Assembly: GCF_011075055.1 (NCBI RefSeq)
Contig: NW_025401142.1
Span: forward strand, 1 to 64,000
Length of the DNA stretch: 64,000 bases
From: Mangifera indica
Taxonomy: Eukaryota > Streptophyta > Magnoliopsida > Sapindales > Anacardiaceae
Direction: 5' to 3'
Positions 25,561 through 38,809 of the stretch are shown piece by piece (position 1 is the first letter of the stretch; every line of letters starts with the position of its first letter). A model generated the notes under the pieces. It was not told the DNA's origin and ran no database searches. It saw only the letters and a list, made by a program, of their open reading frames with translations. The position numbers and the translations under genes were made by a program.

Positions 25561-26829
25561 AAAAGGTTAAATTATTTTTCATTTCTTTTTGAAATTTAAT
25601 AAATAAATAAAATTAGTTATTAAATAATATTTTCTTTAATTTATTGTTGAAATTTTCTAACTTAAAATAGTATAAGCATTAATGTCTATTGAATTCGTTT
25701 GGTTCAATTTCTTTTAATAAAAATTATTACTATACTTAAATTTTTGTAAATAGTTAGTTGCTAAGAGGAAATTATTTTTTTTAAGTAAAAAATTTTCAAC
25801 TCAAATTTTATTTTAACCAAAAATCCTAAAATGTTATTTAAAATTATAAAAAATAAAATAAAAATTATCAAGGAGAAGCCCAATAAAATTATAAATATTT
25901 ATTATCAGTATCCTCTATTAGGGATGGCAACGAGGAGGGACAGGGAGGGGATATCAATCCCCGTCCCCGTGGGAAAAAATCCCTGCGAAGGAAAATCCCC
26001 TCTCCGTCCCCGTGGGAAAAAATCCCCTCCTTATCCCCGCGAGGAAAAATCTCCTCCTTATCCCTCCCCGCTCCCACCCCCACCCCTGCAGGGAAAAATC
26101 CCCTTCCCATACCTGCAAATATAAATTTTAATTTCTTTTTGTATTTCAATAAATAAAATAAATCGTTTTTTCCCAAAAATATCACTTGCTACAAAAGCTA
26201 CACAATATTCATTATTATTTTAGTTCAAATACAAAGTTTTCACAAAATCTAACAATATGCAATAATCAATCTTTTCATTAGTAGCTTTTCATGTTGATAT
26301 CATCATTAATTCTTCATTTTGATACAAAGCAACATTTTAAAAACTAACCTATAATAATCAATTTTAAAAGCAAAATTAATTTAAAAGTAGCTTACATAGA
26401 AAATACTAACGAATTTGTAATTAAAAATATTAAACTAATTAATATATACTGGAAAATCAAAATTCACTTACATGCCAAACATCAAGATTGGACAATGAAA
26501 CTCAAGTCCATGTCATCAATTATCAACTACAACACATGCAAAAAAATAGGTAATAAATTCTTACAATATTTTAAAAACCAATGTTTCATATTTCACTTAA
26601 AAATAAAATTAATTATTTGATTCGATTAGAGAGATTAATGAAAAATACTTACTATCTTCTGAATCATTATCATCGTAGATTATCAAACAAGACTTTTCAC
26701 CTTTCAAGAAAATAAAAAAAATTAAAGACAAAATTTAATAATTATCAACTTTTTACTAAAGTTGATAAAAATTCATTTTATTATCTTTTAGGTTAGCCCA
26801 TAACCAATTTTGAGAACACATTAATGCCT

Positions 26830-29063
<2,234 letters not shown>

Positions 29064-30285
29064 AATTTAGAATACAAGTTAATATAAAACATAAATATTA
29101 TAACTCATAATCCGAATCACAATAAACAAACTTTACTTATACTAAAACTAAGTTCAAAAAATTTGGGTCAAATACAAGCACTTAAATAGGATGCAAATAC
29201 AACTAGACAAAAATATAAGAAAACTTTCAATTTATCCATGCTCAAAACTAAGTTAAAAAAATCATCCATCTGTATATCTGCGCACAATTAAAAAATCATG
29301 TAGTCCAATTGCAGTAAGAACACCTATTTTTTCATCAAAATCAATGGTCAGGTTGATACTCATATGCAAATAATTGGTTTTATATTACAACCAAATATTT
29401 CGGAAAATAAAAAATTGAGCATGGAAAAGCATATCTACCTCACGATAAGGGTAATGGACTGGTCTGTTTAATAGATTGGAGTCCAATCAGTCTAGGCTTC
29501 CAGTTGGTGGTATCAGTTGAGCAATTGCATCTCCATATGTTTCACCATTTTTTCGTACAAAACCTATTGATTCAAGTGCAAAATTCCATTAGCCAACTGG
29601 TACTATTCAGTACTCAACTACTTCTTTTTGCATTCTAATTTTGTCATTCTTACCTATTGGTGTCAAAGTTCAACTACAAGATAAAGAAGCTTTGGTTGGG
29701 AGAGGGAGTGTGTGGCTGTGGAGTGAAAAATGGAAGGAAAAAGAGATTTAGATTTAGGGTTAAAAGATAGGTGGCAATTTGTAATAAATTTAACACTTTT
29801 CATTAACTTCAATTGATTTTATCAAGTTTATAATTTATTTTTTGTTTGTAAAACCTGATGGATTGGCTGACTAAGTTTTGAAATTGAGATAAAATTAATT
29901 TGGTGCATTTAAATTTTATGATAATGAGATTCTGGGGTTTTTTTAATATATTAGATTAATAGTTCAGAAATTAATAAAAACTGATAATTGATAATTCAGA
30001 AATTAGTAAAATTAAGGTTATAGTTTTAATAAATCATAATGTAAAAGTTTCTAGATCTTAATAGTTCAGAAATTATTATGTTAATATATTAAATTTATGG
30101 GGTGGGGAGGGGATGGGGTGGGGACATATGTATCCCTATCCTCGGCCTATCCCTGATTACAGAGATTTTTTTCGTCTCCATACCTGCCCTTTTCCTCGTT
30201 TTTATCAGAGAATCACCTCCTCTTTAAAGTCGAGGAGGGTCAAAGCTCCTAAATTTAGGTCAAAATTACCATCTCTATCCTTTAT

Positions 30286-30890
30286 TGATGTGGAAGTTTT
30301 TACTAACAAAAATTAAACCAAACTTTGGTGGATTTATATGTAAGAATACAAAAAGACAAACAAAAGAAGATAAAGAGTGAGTTATTAATGTTGTTTATCC
30401 GATAACAGTAAGAGCTTACGTTCACGGTGTGATTATCACTAAAACAATAATATAGTCATATTATTGAAACAATTAATTGATAAGAATATCTTTTTGTGTG
30501 TTTACTCTTTCTATCATTTTTTAATTATTAATAATTTATAGTAGTGAAAGTTAAAGTTACTTGTAGCATTATTTTGTAAAGTATGGAAGTTGGTGGTTTG
30601 ATAAACATTGTCATGATCCTGATATGTCAAGAGAGTAATTGCATTTCAATTATGATTATTAAAGTTAGGGAAAGTGACTCCAAGATAATATGAAACAAAT
30701 ATTTCATGTTCGATATATTACAATAATCTTGATAAATTTGGTCCATATTTCCTATCTGTGGCTTCCTAATGAGGTCACATCTAGTTTAAAATGTCTTCTT
30801 CAAGTTATGAGCTAAAGTAATGTTTATTTGCTAGTTGTGGATCACCTTAATAGGTCCTATTGTTATTTAAACAAATGTTAATCAACCTAG
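30286..30890. other. Intergenic, unit B continuation
   Basis: Matches 12000-12600 of unit A after the hAT insertion. No gene is seen. Confidence 0.5.
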
Positions 30891-32200
30891 CTGCAGGATG
30901 ATTGACATAACACTCACACTTGTAAGAACTCCACCAACTAATTACAGTTGACAACAAGTACTTTATATAGTTCATGAATGATTTTCCAAGAATGACTTGA
31001 GATTATTTAATGCAAAGAAGTGATGTTTTTAATTTGTCTAAGAAGTTTAAAGCTCCTTTTGAAACCCACAGTGGTTGCAAGATAAAAGCTTTTAGGTCTG
31101 GTAGAGGTAAAGAGTATAATTCTTCTAAATTTCACAAAATTTTTGGAGATGGAAGCGTGGAACATCAACTTACAATTAGTTACTCTCCTTGACAAAATGG
31201 AGTTTTAGAGAGAAAAACAAAACAATCATGGAAACAACAAAGTGCACGTTGCTAGAGAAGTATTTGCCCAAAAAATTATAGGATGAAACTATTGATACAA
31301 CAGTTTATCTTTTGAACAAGTTGTCTTGTGGTGTAGTTAAAAGGCAAGATTCTAACTAAAGCTTGGAGTGATATAAAATAATAAAATTATACAAACACAT
31401 TTTTTAATACACAACTGAATACACAGATGATATGTTATCATGTGATTAAGTGATTTTGAATTAAAGATAGAGTAATCCCTAATCACATGATGACACATCA
31501 TATGTGCACCTAATTGTATGCTAAAAAGTATATACCATAGTATTGCTTGATAGAAAATCAATTGTAAAACATCTAACAATTGTTGGATCATTAAGTTATG
31601 CACAAATTCCTACTAAAAATCAACACAAATTAGAAGAAAATATTGAAAATGGAAAGTTTCTTATCTATAACCCTCAAGCCAAAAGTATCAAGTATTAAAT
31701 CTCAAAACACAAAAGATTGTAACTAGTAGGTTTGTTGAGTTTGATGAGAGTGCACAATGGAATTGGGAAGAATTAAAAGGTGGAGAAGAAGTCTACTTTA
31801 GCTACTCATCCTATTGAAGTTTTTTATTCAAACAAAACACATGAGGTGGAGTTGTATGATAATTACAAAGCCCATCTTTAGAATCTCTAGTTAGAAATAT
31901 CAAATCATTGCAAAATGTTTATAAGAGATGCAACTTTGTTGCCATAGAGCTCACATACTTTGATGAAATTTCCAAATATAGAGAATGAAATGTCACTATT
32001 CAAAAGGGTATGCTTATGATTGAGATATATAAAACTTGGAAGCTATTTCAAAGACCTTAAAACAAAAAAGTTATTAGGAGGAAATTGATATATCGAATTA
32101 AGTTGAATCTAAACAAGTCAATTCAGAAACATAATGTGAGATTAGTGGTTAAAGGTCACTTTCAACTAGAATTGATAATTTAAACCTGAATTTATGGTTT
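30890..32200 (+). pseudogene. Ty1/Copia integrase-RT relic (unit B)
   Basis: Counterpart of 12600-13679 with the same integrase pieces (FKAPFETHSGCKIKAFRS, NGVLERKNK, a stop before QNG at 31190, NYAQIPTKNQHK, FDESAQWNWEE). It extends past the end of unit A into the start of reverse transcriptase near 32070-32190 (RRKLIYRIKLNLN then HNVRLVVKGH). It is broken by stops and by a palindromic insertion. Confidence 0.75.
31385..31545. repeat. AT-rich palindromic MITE-like insertion (unit B)
   Basis: Counterpart of 13085-13260, with arms containing GATGTGTTATCA variants (here GATATGTTATCATGTGATTA and its near complement). Confidence 0.5.
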
Positions 32201-32214
32201 CTAGCCTACCTTAA

Positions 32215-33798
32215 TAGAAATAAGTAAGGAAATGGGGATGAGTACGGTAACAGAGATAGGGACAAAAATTGTCCCCACAATCTATGATGGGGATATAGAT
32301 ATCCCATCTTTGGCGTGCTTTATCCCTTTCCCACCCCGCTCTGTCCCTGTACCTATTCATACTCCTTTATATTAATATCTCTACTTACTAACACATCCAT
32401 TACAATTTTAGATTATTACAAATCTGTCACTATTATATAAACCCAAAATCCCAAAATCTCATTATCTTTTTCTCTCTACCGAGACCCACATCTCATCTTT
32501 ACCTCTTCAACTCTCCTTTTTTCTCATCTTTTTCTTCGTAACAATGCAATCAATTCCTCTGCAGTAAGTGTAAGACTATTATTCAAGGTACACTTGAGTG
32601 AATTAGTTCTTTTGTAATGTTTTATTATATCTATTTCATTATGACTAAGTTTGCATCAAACTCAACTAACTTCATTCAATAATTGGTCTAGAAATATTAT
32701 TATTATTATTTTCATAATTTGTCATTTATTCTACAACTTGTTGCAATCTTGGTCTGTTCTAGCACCATGCAACTAAGACAAGTTTCTTGTTACTGAAGGT
32801 TGTGGTTTGTTCTATTGTAAAGTAGTTGAAGTTAATGATGCATGTTTTGTATCATATATATATATGATCACCAAATGACTTGGGAACTTAAAATGCTGCA
32901 AAAAGTCTAATGCACAAACTTTGCTTTTGAATAATATTTAAAATTGACTGTACTCAAAGTTTTTGTTCAGATGTATATGTTATAATCTTATTTGATTTAA
33001 AACAATTGACATATTACTTCTATATATGGTGACATAAACATTTTTGTAAGTAGTTTGAGCCTCTGGTTTTTCAAATTTAATTATATTTTTTGTTGTACAT
33101 ATTAAGGTGGTTAGTATATTCTATTTATGATATTTAAAATAGTAGATTGATTTTAGTTTTGTCTAATTGTAATATTTAATATGTTTATTTTGCGTTTGGC
33201 TTTAATGGAACTGAATTTGATTTGTGTTTGATCTCTCACGGGTTGTTTTATTCTCATAAAATAAAGATTATTTTAGTAATACATCTTGTATTACTTATAT
33301 TATCTTGTTTAGTTTGTTAGTAATGAAAGATTACAAAAATCTTCTATTATCAATGATGATGTGATAAGTAATGTGGGTGATAATTTAATTAATTAATACA
33401 TTCACCTTAGGTATTAAAATATTATTAAGATACTATTGATTTTATTATTATTCTTTATTAATTTTTTAAAACAAAAATAACTTTATTTTCAATTGATATG
33501 ACAAGTAATATAAAAAATATTTTAAAACAACTATACTTAAGGGTATTTAAATAAAATAATATCTTAGTATTATTTTATTATCTCTAACTAAACACAATAA
33601 TTATTTATACTAACTAAATTTTATTAAATATAATAATTATTTATACCTAATAATTTTCTAAGTAATATATTTTCAAGATGATCTTTCAATTTTAATAATA
33701 AAATATTATTTAAATCAAACACCCTCTTATAAGTATTGAAAAACAATAAGAAAAAGGAATTTATGCCTACTGGTATCCCCTGCCCATTGTCATCTCTA
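32215..33798. mobile_element. Possible non-autonomous hAT-like element
   Basis: The right end, inverted, reads TAGAGATGACAATGGGCAGG, close to the end of the hAT element at 25919-30277. The left portion (32215-32365) has the same style of GGGGAT/CCCC subterminal phrases (ATGGGGATGAG, TTGTCCCCAC). A TATA-like TATTATATAAACCC near 32432 could be a relic promoter. The left end TAGAAATAAG is a weak match and no 8-bp target duplication was found, so boundaries are uncertain. A Tourist-like MITE sits inside. Confidence 0.4.
33240..33724. mobile_element. Tourist-like MITE, diverged and inverted second copy
   Basis: Read in reverse complement, this stretch follows 18545-19027 almost end to end, including the shared internal text TAATTTTTTAA and AACACAATAATTATTTATAC. 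It keeps GGG at one end (GGGTTGTTTTATT) and CACCC at the other. Divergence is clearly higher than for the unit B copy, and target duplications are not clear. Confidence 0.75.
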
Positions 33799-34220
33799 TG
33801 CTCAACAATCTATTAGGATTGATTTTAATAATACTTTTGTTCTAATTGCATAATATGACATCACTAGACATTTATTTTGTTCTCTCTGGTCTAATGGTCA
33901 GCCTCACTTTTAAGATATTATCTATTTTGAACAAATAATAAATCATGATTTTTTTAAAGCTTTGTAATCCAAAACACATATATCGTACTTTGTCAATGTA
34001 GGATTTTTTCTAAAGGTGCCTGAAGTTATATTTTCACCAAAGCTTGACCAAGAACAAGGTTTGAGTTCATGAGATTTCAGCTTGAATTATTAATAAAAGC
34101 ATCAAGAAGGAGTTTTGAATTATGATCCTTCCACTAATAAGGATATAATTTATATGTTTAGGAACATGTGTTGTTTTAACATTTTGATAAGAATAATTAT
34201 TTTAAATTTTTATGTTTTTA
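33799..34220. other. Intergenic, nothing recognised
   Basis: AT-rich with no supported gene. The frame at 34115-34372 has no domain and runs into repeat sequence. Confidence 0.4.
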
Positions 34221-34224
34221 TCAG

Positions 34225-34800
34225 TGTTTTTAAAACGAGATTGGTAATTGAATTGATTATCTTACTAGTTTATAGTTTGACCAGTTTAATTGATTCAATT
34301 AGAAAATCGACCGGTTCAGTTTATTATCAAATTATAATAAATAAATTTTGTTTAAAAATTTATAAAAAATAAAATCAATCAAGATACTCACACTTATGGA
34401 GATTAGAGCATATCCTTTTTAAGGAGTAACAATTATTCATTCAATTTTAATAGAACAATTAAAATAAAAAAAGTCTCAATCTCATGATAAAAAGAAACAT
34501 AATTTTATAAATTATTATCTATAGAAGATATTTTAATGAATATGAGATACTTTTTTTTAATTTTTTCTTATAAACTTTTAAAAATTTATCAAATTTAATA
34601 AAAAATAATCAAATTATTTAAAAATAATTAAAATTTAAAAAAAATCAAAATTTTAATCAACCCTAATCAAATCTGATTTTAATCAGGTTTGACCGGATCA
34701 ATTAAAAAATTATATTTTTATATTAATTAAACCGAATTTAAAGACAATTTCTAATTTAATCGATTAAATTAATTGATATGATCCAGTTTCAAAATCATTA
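34225..34800. repeat. Possible inverted-repeat element with GACCGG phrases
   Basis: The left edge GTGTTTTTAAAACGAGATTG and the right edge (inverted TAATGATTTTGAAACTGGATC) look like diverged terminal inverted repeats. The interior repeats ACCAGTTTAATTGATTCAATT/GACCGGATCAATT phrases found in old plant MITEs. No target duplication was found. Confidence 0.35.
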
Positions 34801-34967
34801 GGTTTGACTAATAGAATTTGTGTGGGAAGTAACCCAATGCCTTGTTAATCGAAACTAAATACAAAAAGGCCGCAAGGTCAGGGCCTACGTCTGCTGCTAG
34901 TATTAGAAAAATCACAAGGGCAATGCCATGTGTTGGACGTAAATATGCGTGAGTATTATTTTATTAA

Positions 34968-35451
34968 GGCCAACAGACGGTTTTCCGCTTAAGGTATGTT
35001 TTTTCTGTAAATTTTCTCTTGTTAACTTTAAAAAGTCTATTCATCTATTTATGAATTGTTAAAAAAATATCAGATTAATAAATTTAAAAGTAAAATCATT
35101 ATTTTATTTATAATATTAAAAATAAATTTAAATTTATTTATTTTTTTACCTTTAAACCGTAACAACTAACAAAATCATCATATTTCAGTATGAAAGTAAG
35201 TGTTTAGAGATCACTGATCGTCATTGAAAAAATTAGATTTAAAGGTTTGAACACTCTAGGGGAAAAAATATAGTTTTTAAAAATTTAGGTTGAGAGAAAA
35301 GTGTTAATTTTTAAGGTTTGGGGAGAAAAATGATATGAGCAACGGACTTAGTTAAGTTTAACGATTGATAGGTGGTTAAGCGGAATTTTCAAAGTTAACG
35401 AGAAAAATTTGAAAAAAAAGTATACCTTGAGTGGAACATAGTACTTTGGCC
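34968..35451. mobile_element. MULE-like non-autonomous element, 484 bp
   Basis: Ends are GGCCAACAGACGG and, inverted, GGCCAAAGTACTATG. Long terminal inverted repeats continue (CTTAAGGTATG against CTCAAGGTATA, and CTCTTGTTAACTTT against CTCGTTAACTTT). A perfect 9-bp duplication TTTTATTAA flanks it at 34959-34967 and 35452-35460. The matching upstream region of the fourth kinase lacks it (near 44120). A 9-bp duplication with long inverted repeats indicates a Mutator-like element. No transposase. Confidence 0.85.
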
Positions 35452-35708
35452 TTTTATTAATGAAATTGTTTATTTATATTTTTGTTATATAATATAAATT
35501 AACATATAAATATTTGATAATATATAATCTGTTTATTTAAATTAAATGTTAAAAAATATATCTATAAAATATTATTTAAAAATTATTTATTTTATATAAT
35601 AATATATTATATTTACGGTCGTTTATATATTCAAAAGTTTGACCGATAAAGTTTGGGTTTCAGTTCGACTTCTAATGTACAGGGAAAATAGACAGTGATA
35701 AATACGTT

Positions 35709-36228
35709 GATTTTAGTCAATATTGGCTGTCACTGCAATTTTTCCAAGAAGACTTGACGTTGTTTTTACAATTTGTGAGGTTGTGGTGTTTCCCCAATTC
35801 ACAAGCCATGAGTCAGTCAACACATCACTTTAGATGGAATTAATTGGTTTAATTAGTTGAATTATGAATCAGTTTTAAGTTTACTTTGATTAATATTAAA
35901 AAATTATTTATTTATTGACTTAATAAAATCGGATCAAAATTAATAAATTAAATAAATAAATCAAAATTGACAAAATTGGGAATATTTTTAAAAATTTTAA
36001 AAATTATAAATAATTTTTTAATATTAATCAAAGTAAACTTAAAACTGATTCATAATTCAACTAATTAAACCAATTAATTCCATCTGAAGTGATGTGTTGA
36101 CTGACTCATGGCTTGTGAGTTGGGGAAACACCACAACCTCATTATTGTGAAAATAAAGTCAAGTCTTCTTGGACTCTTGAATTGTCTATGGAAAAAACTG
36201 CAGTGACGGACAATACAGACTAATATCC
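35709..36228. repeat. Large inverted repeat in kinase promoter (arms about 200 bp)
   Basis: The left arm (about 35709-35911) and right arm (about 36006-36228) are near-perfect reverse complements around a loop of about 95 AT-rich bases. Inner parts agree almost base for base (AATTAATTGGTTTAATTAG, TGAATCAGTTTTAAG). Outer parts carry the conserved promoter text (AAGAAGACTTGAC, AGTCAGTCAACACATCAC). The promoter segment thus exists in both orientations upstream of the third kinase. A transcript would fold into a long hairpin. Confidence 0.9.
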
Positions 36229-36300
36229 AAGTTGGCTTTTGGATGGAAGATGGCATTGAATCCATCCGTTACTTGAGTCCCTGGAAATTTTAATATCCTC

Positions 36301-36364
36301 TTAGTTTTCGGTGTCTTTTGCACGCTTAAATTAGTTTTCGGTGTCTTTTGCACGCTTAAATTAG
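36301..36364 (+). repeat. Perfect 30-bp tandem duplication in 5' leader
   Basis: The 30-base unit starting TTAGTTTTCGGTGTC occurs twice without mismatch (36301-36330 and 36331-36360) and a third copy starts (TTAG). It ends 76 bases before the start codon of the third kinase. Confidence 0.97.
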
Positions 36365-36439
36365 TGCACCTCTTTTTGTTTGGAAGATTTTAAAGTATCC
36401 ATTTGTAAAGAAGCAGACTTATTACAAGGGTATTTTCTG

Positions 36440-38809
36440 ATGGCTTCTTTACAAGCAATGTGCTTGTTATTACTCTGTCTATTTTCTCTGCACATTCAAG
36501 CTCCATCAGAAAGCTCGAATTTTATAATCCCAGAATCTGTTCTTTACCCCAATACAAACAACAGATCATGGCCTTCACCATCCCGCCTTTTTGAATTTGG
36601 TTTCTATCAAGAAGGCAATGGATTTTCAGTTGGTATTTGGCTGAACAGTCAACCCAATATCACAGTTGTCTGGACAGCTGATCGGGATGACCCGCCGGTC
36701 TCCTTGAATTCTGGTATTCAATTCACCAAGGATGGCCAACTGCTTCTTCAAACTGGCCCAGGCGAAAAGAAACTTGTGGCTGAATTGAATTCTCCAGCTG
36801 TTTCAGCTTCTATGCTAGATTCTGTTAACTTTATAATCCGCGGCAACGAATCCAATGCTATCTGGGAAAGCTTCCGCCAACCGACTGACACCATATTAGG
36901 GGGCCAAAGCATGGACTACTCCTCCCAACTGATGTCAAGTAAATCAACATTTGATCACTCCGCAGGACAGTTTCGCCTCAGAATAACCAATGGAGAACTT
37001 GTTACCTATCCTGTAAACCATACCCATGGAGCTACGGAATTTTATTGGAAAATTACAGGACTTGACTACGTGTCAGAATTATTTCTTAGTACTGGTGGTG
37101 TTTTAAAGTTACGCAATGGTAAAAAAGCTCTGAAAATATTAGCCAACAGCTCTTGTTCCGACGATAACAAAACTGTAATTTACCGTGCAACACTTGATAC
37201 TGATGGGATCTTAAGGCTATACTCACATCACTTTGGCACTAGTGGAAAATCTAATGTGAAGGTGGAGTGGCTTGCGTTAAAGAATCAATGTGAGTTGAAA
37301 GGCTCCTGCGGTTTTAATAGCTACTGTTATAGCAACAGTAGTGAAGCAGACTGTAAATGTTTCCCAGGGTTTGACTTCATCAACCCGAGGAAGAGATTCC
37401 TGGGCTGCTACAAAAATTTCACCGATGAAGAAGGCTGTAGAAGGAAGAAGCCAGAACCTTTTTACAATATTGCTGATATGGAGAATACAAAGTTGGGAGG
37501 TTTGCCTTATGCCAAGTTATCGATGAACAAGGAAGATTGCAACAAGTCTTGCTTGTACGATTGTCACTGTGGAGCCGCATTATATGTTAATGGAACTTGC
37601 AGTACATTCAAACTTCCACTGATGTACGGGATAAAGAATCAGTCTGATTCAGCTACTCTCTTTGTCAAGTGGAGTTCAGGCAACACTGGCCCCAACATCC
37701 CACATGATCAAATTATCTCACCGGACGCTCTTCATGATAGAGTTGAGACTGAAAGCAAAAAAAAACTTATTTCAGTTCTTGCTGCAAGTTTGAGTTCCAT
37801 CACATTCTTGTGTTTCATCATAGCAATTTCCAGTTTCTTTATGTACAAGCTCCGAGTTAAGAGATATAGAAAGCTTCGGGGAAATTCGAATTTAGATTCA
37901 ACCCAAGAGTTCTCATTACAATCGTTTTCTTATAATGAACTAGATAAGGCCACAGATGGGTTTAAGGACGAGTTGATAAGAGACTGGTTTGGAGCAGTCT
38001 ACAGAGGGTATATGTTTAATGGAAAGAAGAAGATTTCAGTAAAGCGGTTGGAAAATCCTATGGAAGAAGGAGAAAAGAAGTTTCGGGAAGAGATGGCTAT
38101 AGTTCGCCTAACGCATCACAGAAACTTGGTTCGTTTGCTTGGATTTTGTCTGGATGGCTCCAGGAAGGCTCTTGTTTACGAAGATATGGGGAAGGGTTCT
38201 CTTGCAGATTTCATATTTAATGAAGACAAACGCCCTCACTGGACACAAAGAGTGAAAATCGCTTTAGATGTGGCGAGAGGAATCCATTATCTCCATGAAG
38301 AGTGTGAGTTCCCAATAATTCACCGTGACATTAATTCCAAAACTATTCTCGTGGATGACTCTTGGACTGCTAAGATCTCTAATTTCAGCTTAGCTAGACG
38401 TTTAATACCGAATCAAGGGGAAATGCTTGCTGGGTTCAAAGGCACCCGAGGCTACACGGCACCTGAATGGCAATCGAATGGGCCAATAACAGTGAAATCA
38501 GATGTTTATAGCTTCGGAGTCGTGCTGTTGGAGATTATATGTTGTAGAAGCAATATTAAAGTGAATGTTTCTACACCAGATGAAGTTCTTCTTTCTACTT
38601 GGGTCTATAACTGCTTTGTTTCCAGAGAGTTAAAGAAGCTTGTAGCGGAGGAAGAAGTTGACATGAAAATGCTGGAAAGGATGGTGAAGGTTGGATTGTT
38701 GTGTACTAAAGATGACCTAAATCTGCGTCCTTCTATGAAAAATGTGATATTGATGTTAGAAGGAACTATGGACATTCCAGTCCATCCCTGTCCAACTCTT
38801 CTTATTTGA
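36440..38809 (+). CDS. G-type lectin receptor-like protein with predicted pseudokinase domain
   Basis: An intact single-exon frame of 789 residues from the first ATG (36440), which opens a signal peptide (MASLQAMCLLLLCLFSLH). B-lectin (ITVVWTADRDDPP), EGF-like (CGFNSYCYSN), PAN-like (CNKSCLYDCHCGAALY) and membrane (about residues 447-470) regions are normal. The kinase region keeps Lys535 (SVKRL), the alpha-C Glu, Asp630 of HRD and GTRGYTAPEW. It has NFS (residues 648-650) for DFG, Thr635 for the metal-binding Asn after HRD, and LIRDWFGAVYRG for the glycine loop. Loss of the DFG aspartate and HRD+5 Asn normally abolishes catalysis, so a signalling pseudokinase is predicted. Its upstream region contains an inverted repeat and a MULE insertion. 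Confidence 0.93.
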   Translation: MASLQAMCLLLLCLFSLHIQAPSESSNFIIPESVLYPNTNNRSWPSPSRLFEFGFYQEGNGFSVGIWLNSQPNITVVWTADRDDPPVSLNSGIQFTKDGQLLLQTGPGEKKLVAELNSPAVSASMLDSVNFIIRGNESNAIWESFRQPTDTILGGQSMDYSSQLMSSKSTFDHSAGQFRLRITNGELVTYPVNHTHGATEFYWKITGLDYVSELFLSTGGVLKLRNGKKALKILANSSCSDDNKTVIYRATLDTDGILRLYSHHFGTSGKSNVKVEWLALKNQCELKGSCGFNSYCYSNSSEADCKCFPGFDFINPRKRFLGCYKNFTDEEGCRRKKPEPFYNIADMENTKLGGLPYAKLSMNKEDCNKSCLYDCHCGAALYVNGTCSTFKLPLMYGIKNQSDSATLFVKWSSGNTGPNIPHDQIISPDALHDRVETESKKKLISVLAASLSSITFLCFIIAISSFFMYKLRVKRYRKLRGNSNLDSTQEFSLQSFSYNELDKATDGFKDELIRDWFGAVYRGYMFNGKKKISVKRLENPMEEGEKKFREEMAIVRLTHHRNLVRLLGFCLDGSRKALVYEDMGKGSLADFIFNEDKRPHWTQRVKIALDVARGIHYLHEECEFPIIHRDINSKTILVDDSWTAKISNFSLARRLIPNQGEMLAGFKGTRGYTAPEWQSNGPITVKSDVYSFGVVLLEIICCRSNIKVNVSTPDEVLLSTWVYNCFVSRELKKLVAEEEVDMKMLERMVKVGLLCTKDDLNLRPSMKNVILMLEGTMDIPVHPCPTLLI

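Larger units (their letters stand above)
34810..36300 (+). promoter_or_regulatory. Upstream region of the third kinase, paralogous to that of the fourth
   Basis: 34810-34967 matches 43960-44125 (AATTTGTGTGGGAAGTAACC, CCAATGCCTTGTTAATCG). After a MULE-like insertion, 35452-35830 matches 44125-44490, including the TTGAC-containing text AAGAAGACTTGAC and AGTCAGTCAAC. These are shared promoter sequences of two tandem kinase genes. W-box cores suggest WRKY control (inference). Confidence 0.6.

Noticed and set aside
25831..26185. GC-richer frames of 97-98 codons on both strands
   Set aside because: They lie in the subterminal repeats of the hAT element; the Pro/Arg/Gly-rich translation follows from the repeat.
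36301..36364. CRISPR-like direct repeat
   Set aside because: The two units are adjacent without spacers and the context is a plant gene leader.
36380..36439. Extended start of the third kinase
   Set aside because: The extension begins with TTG, not ATG. The first ATG in frame is 36440.
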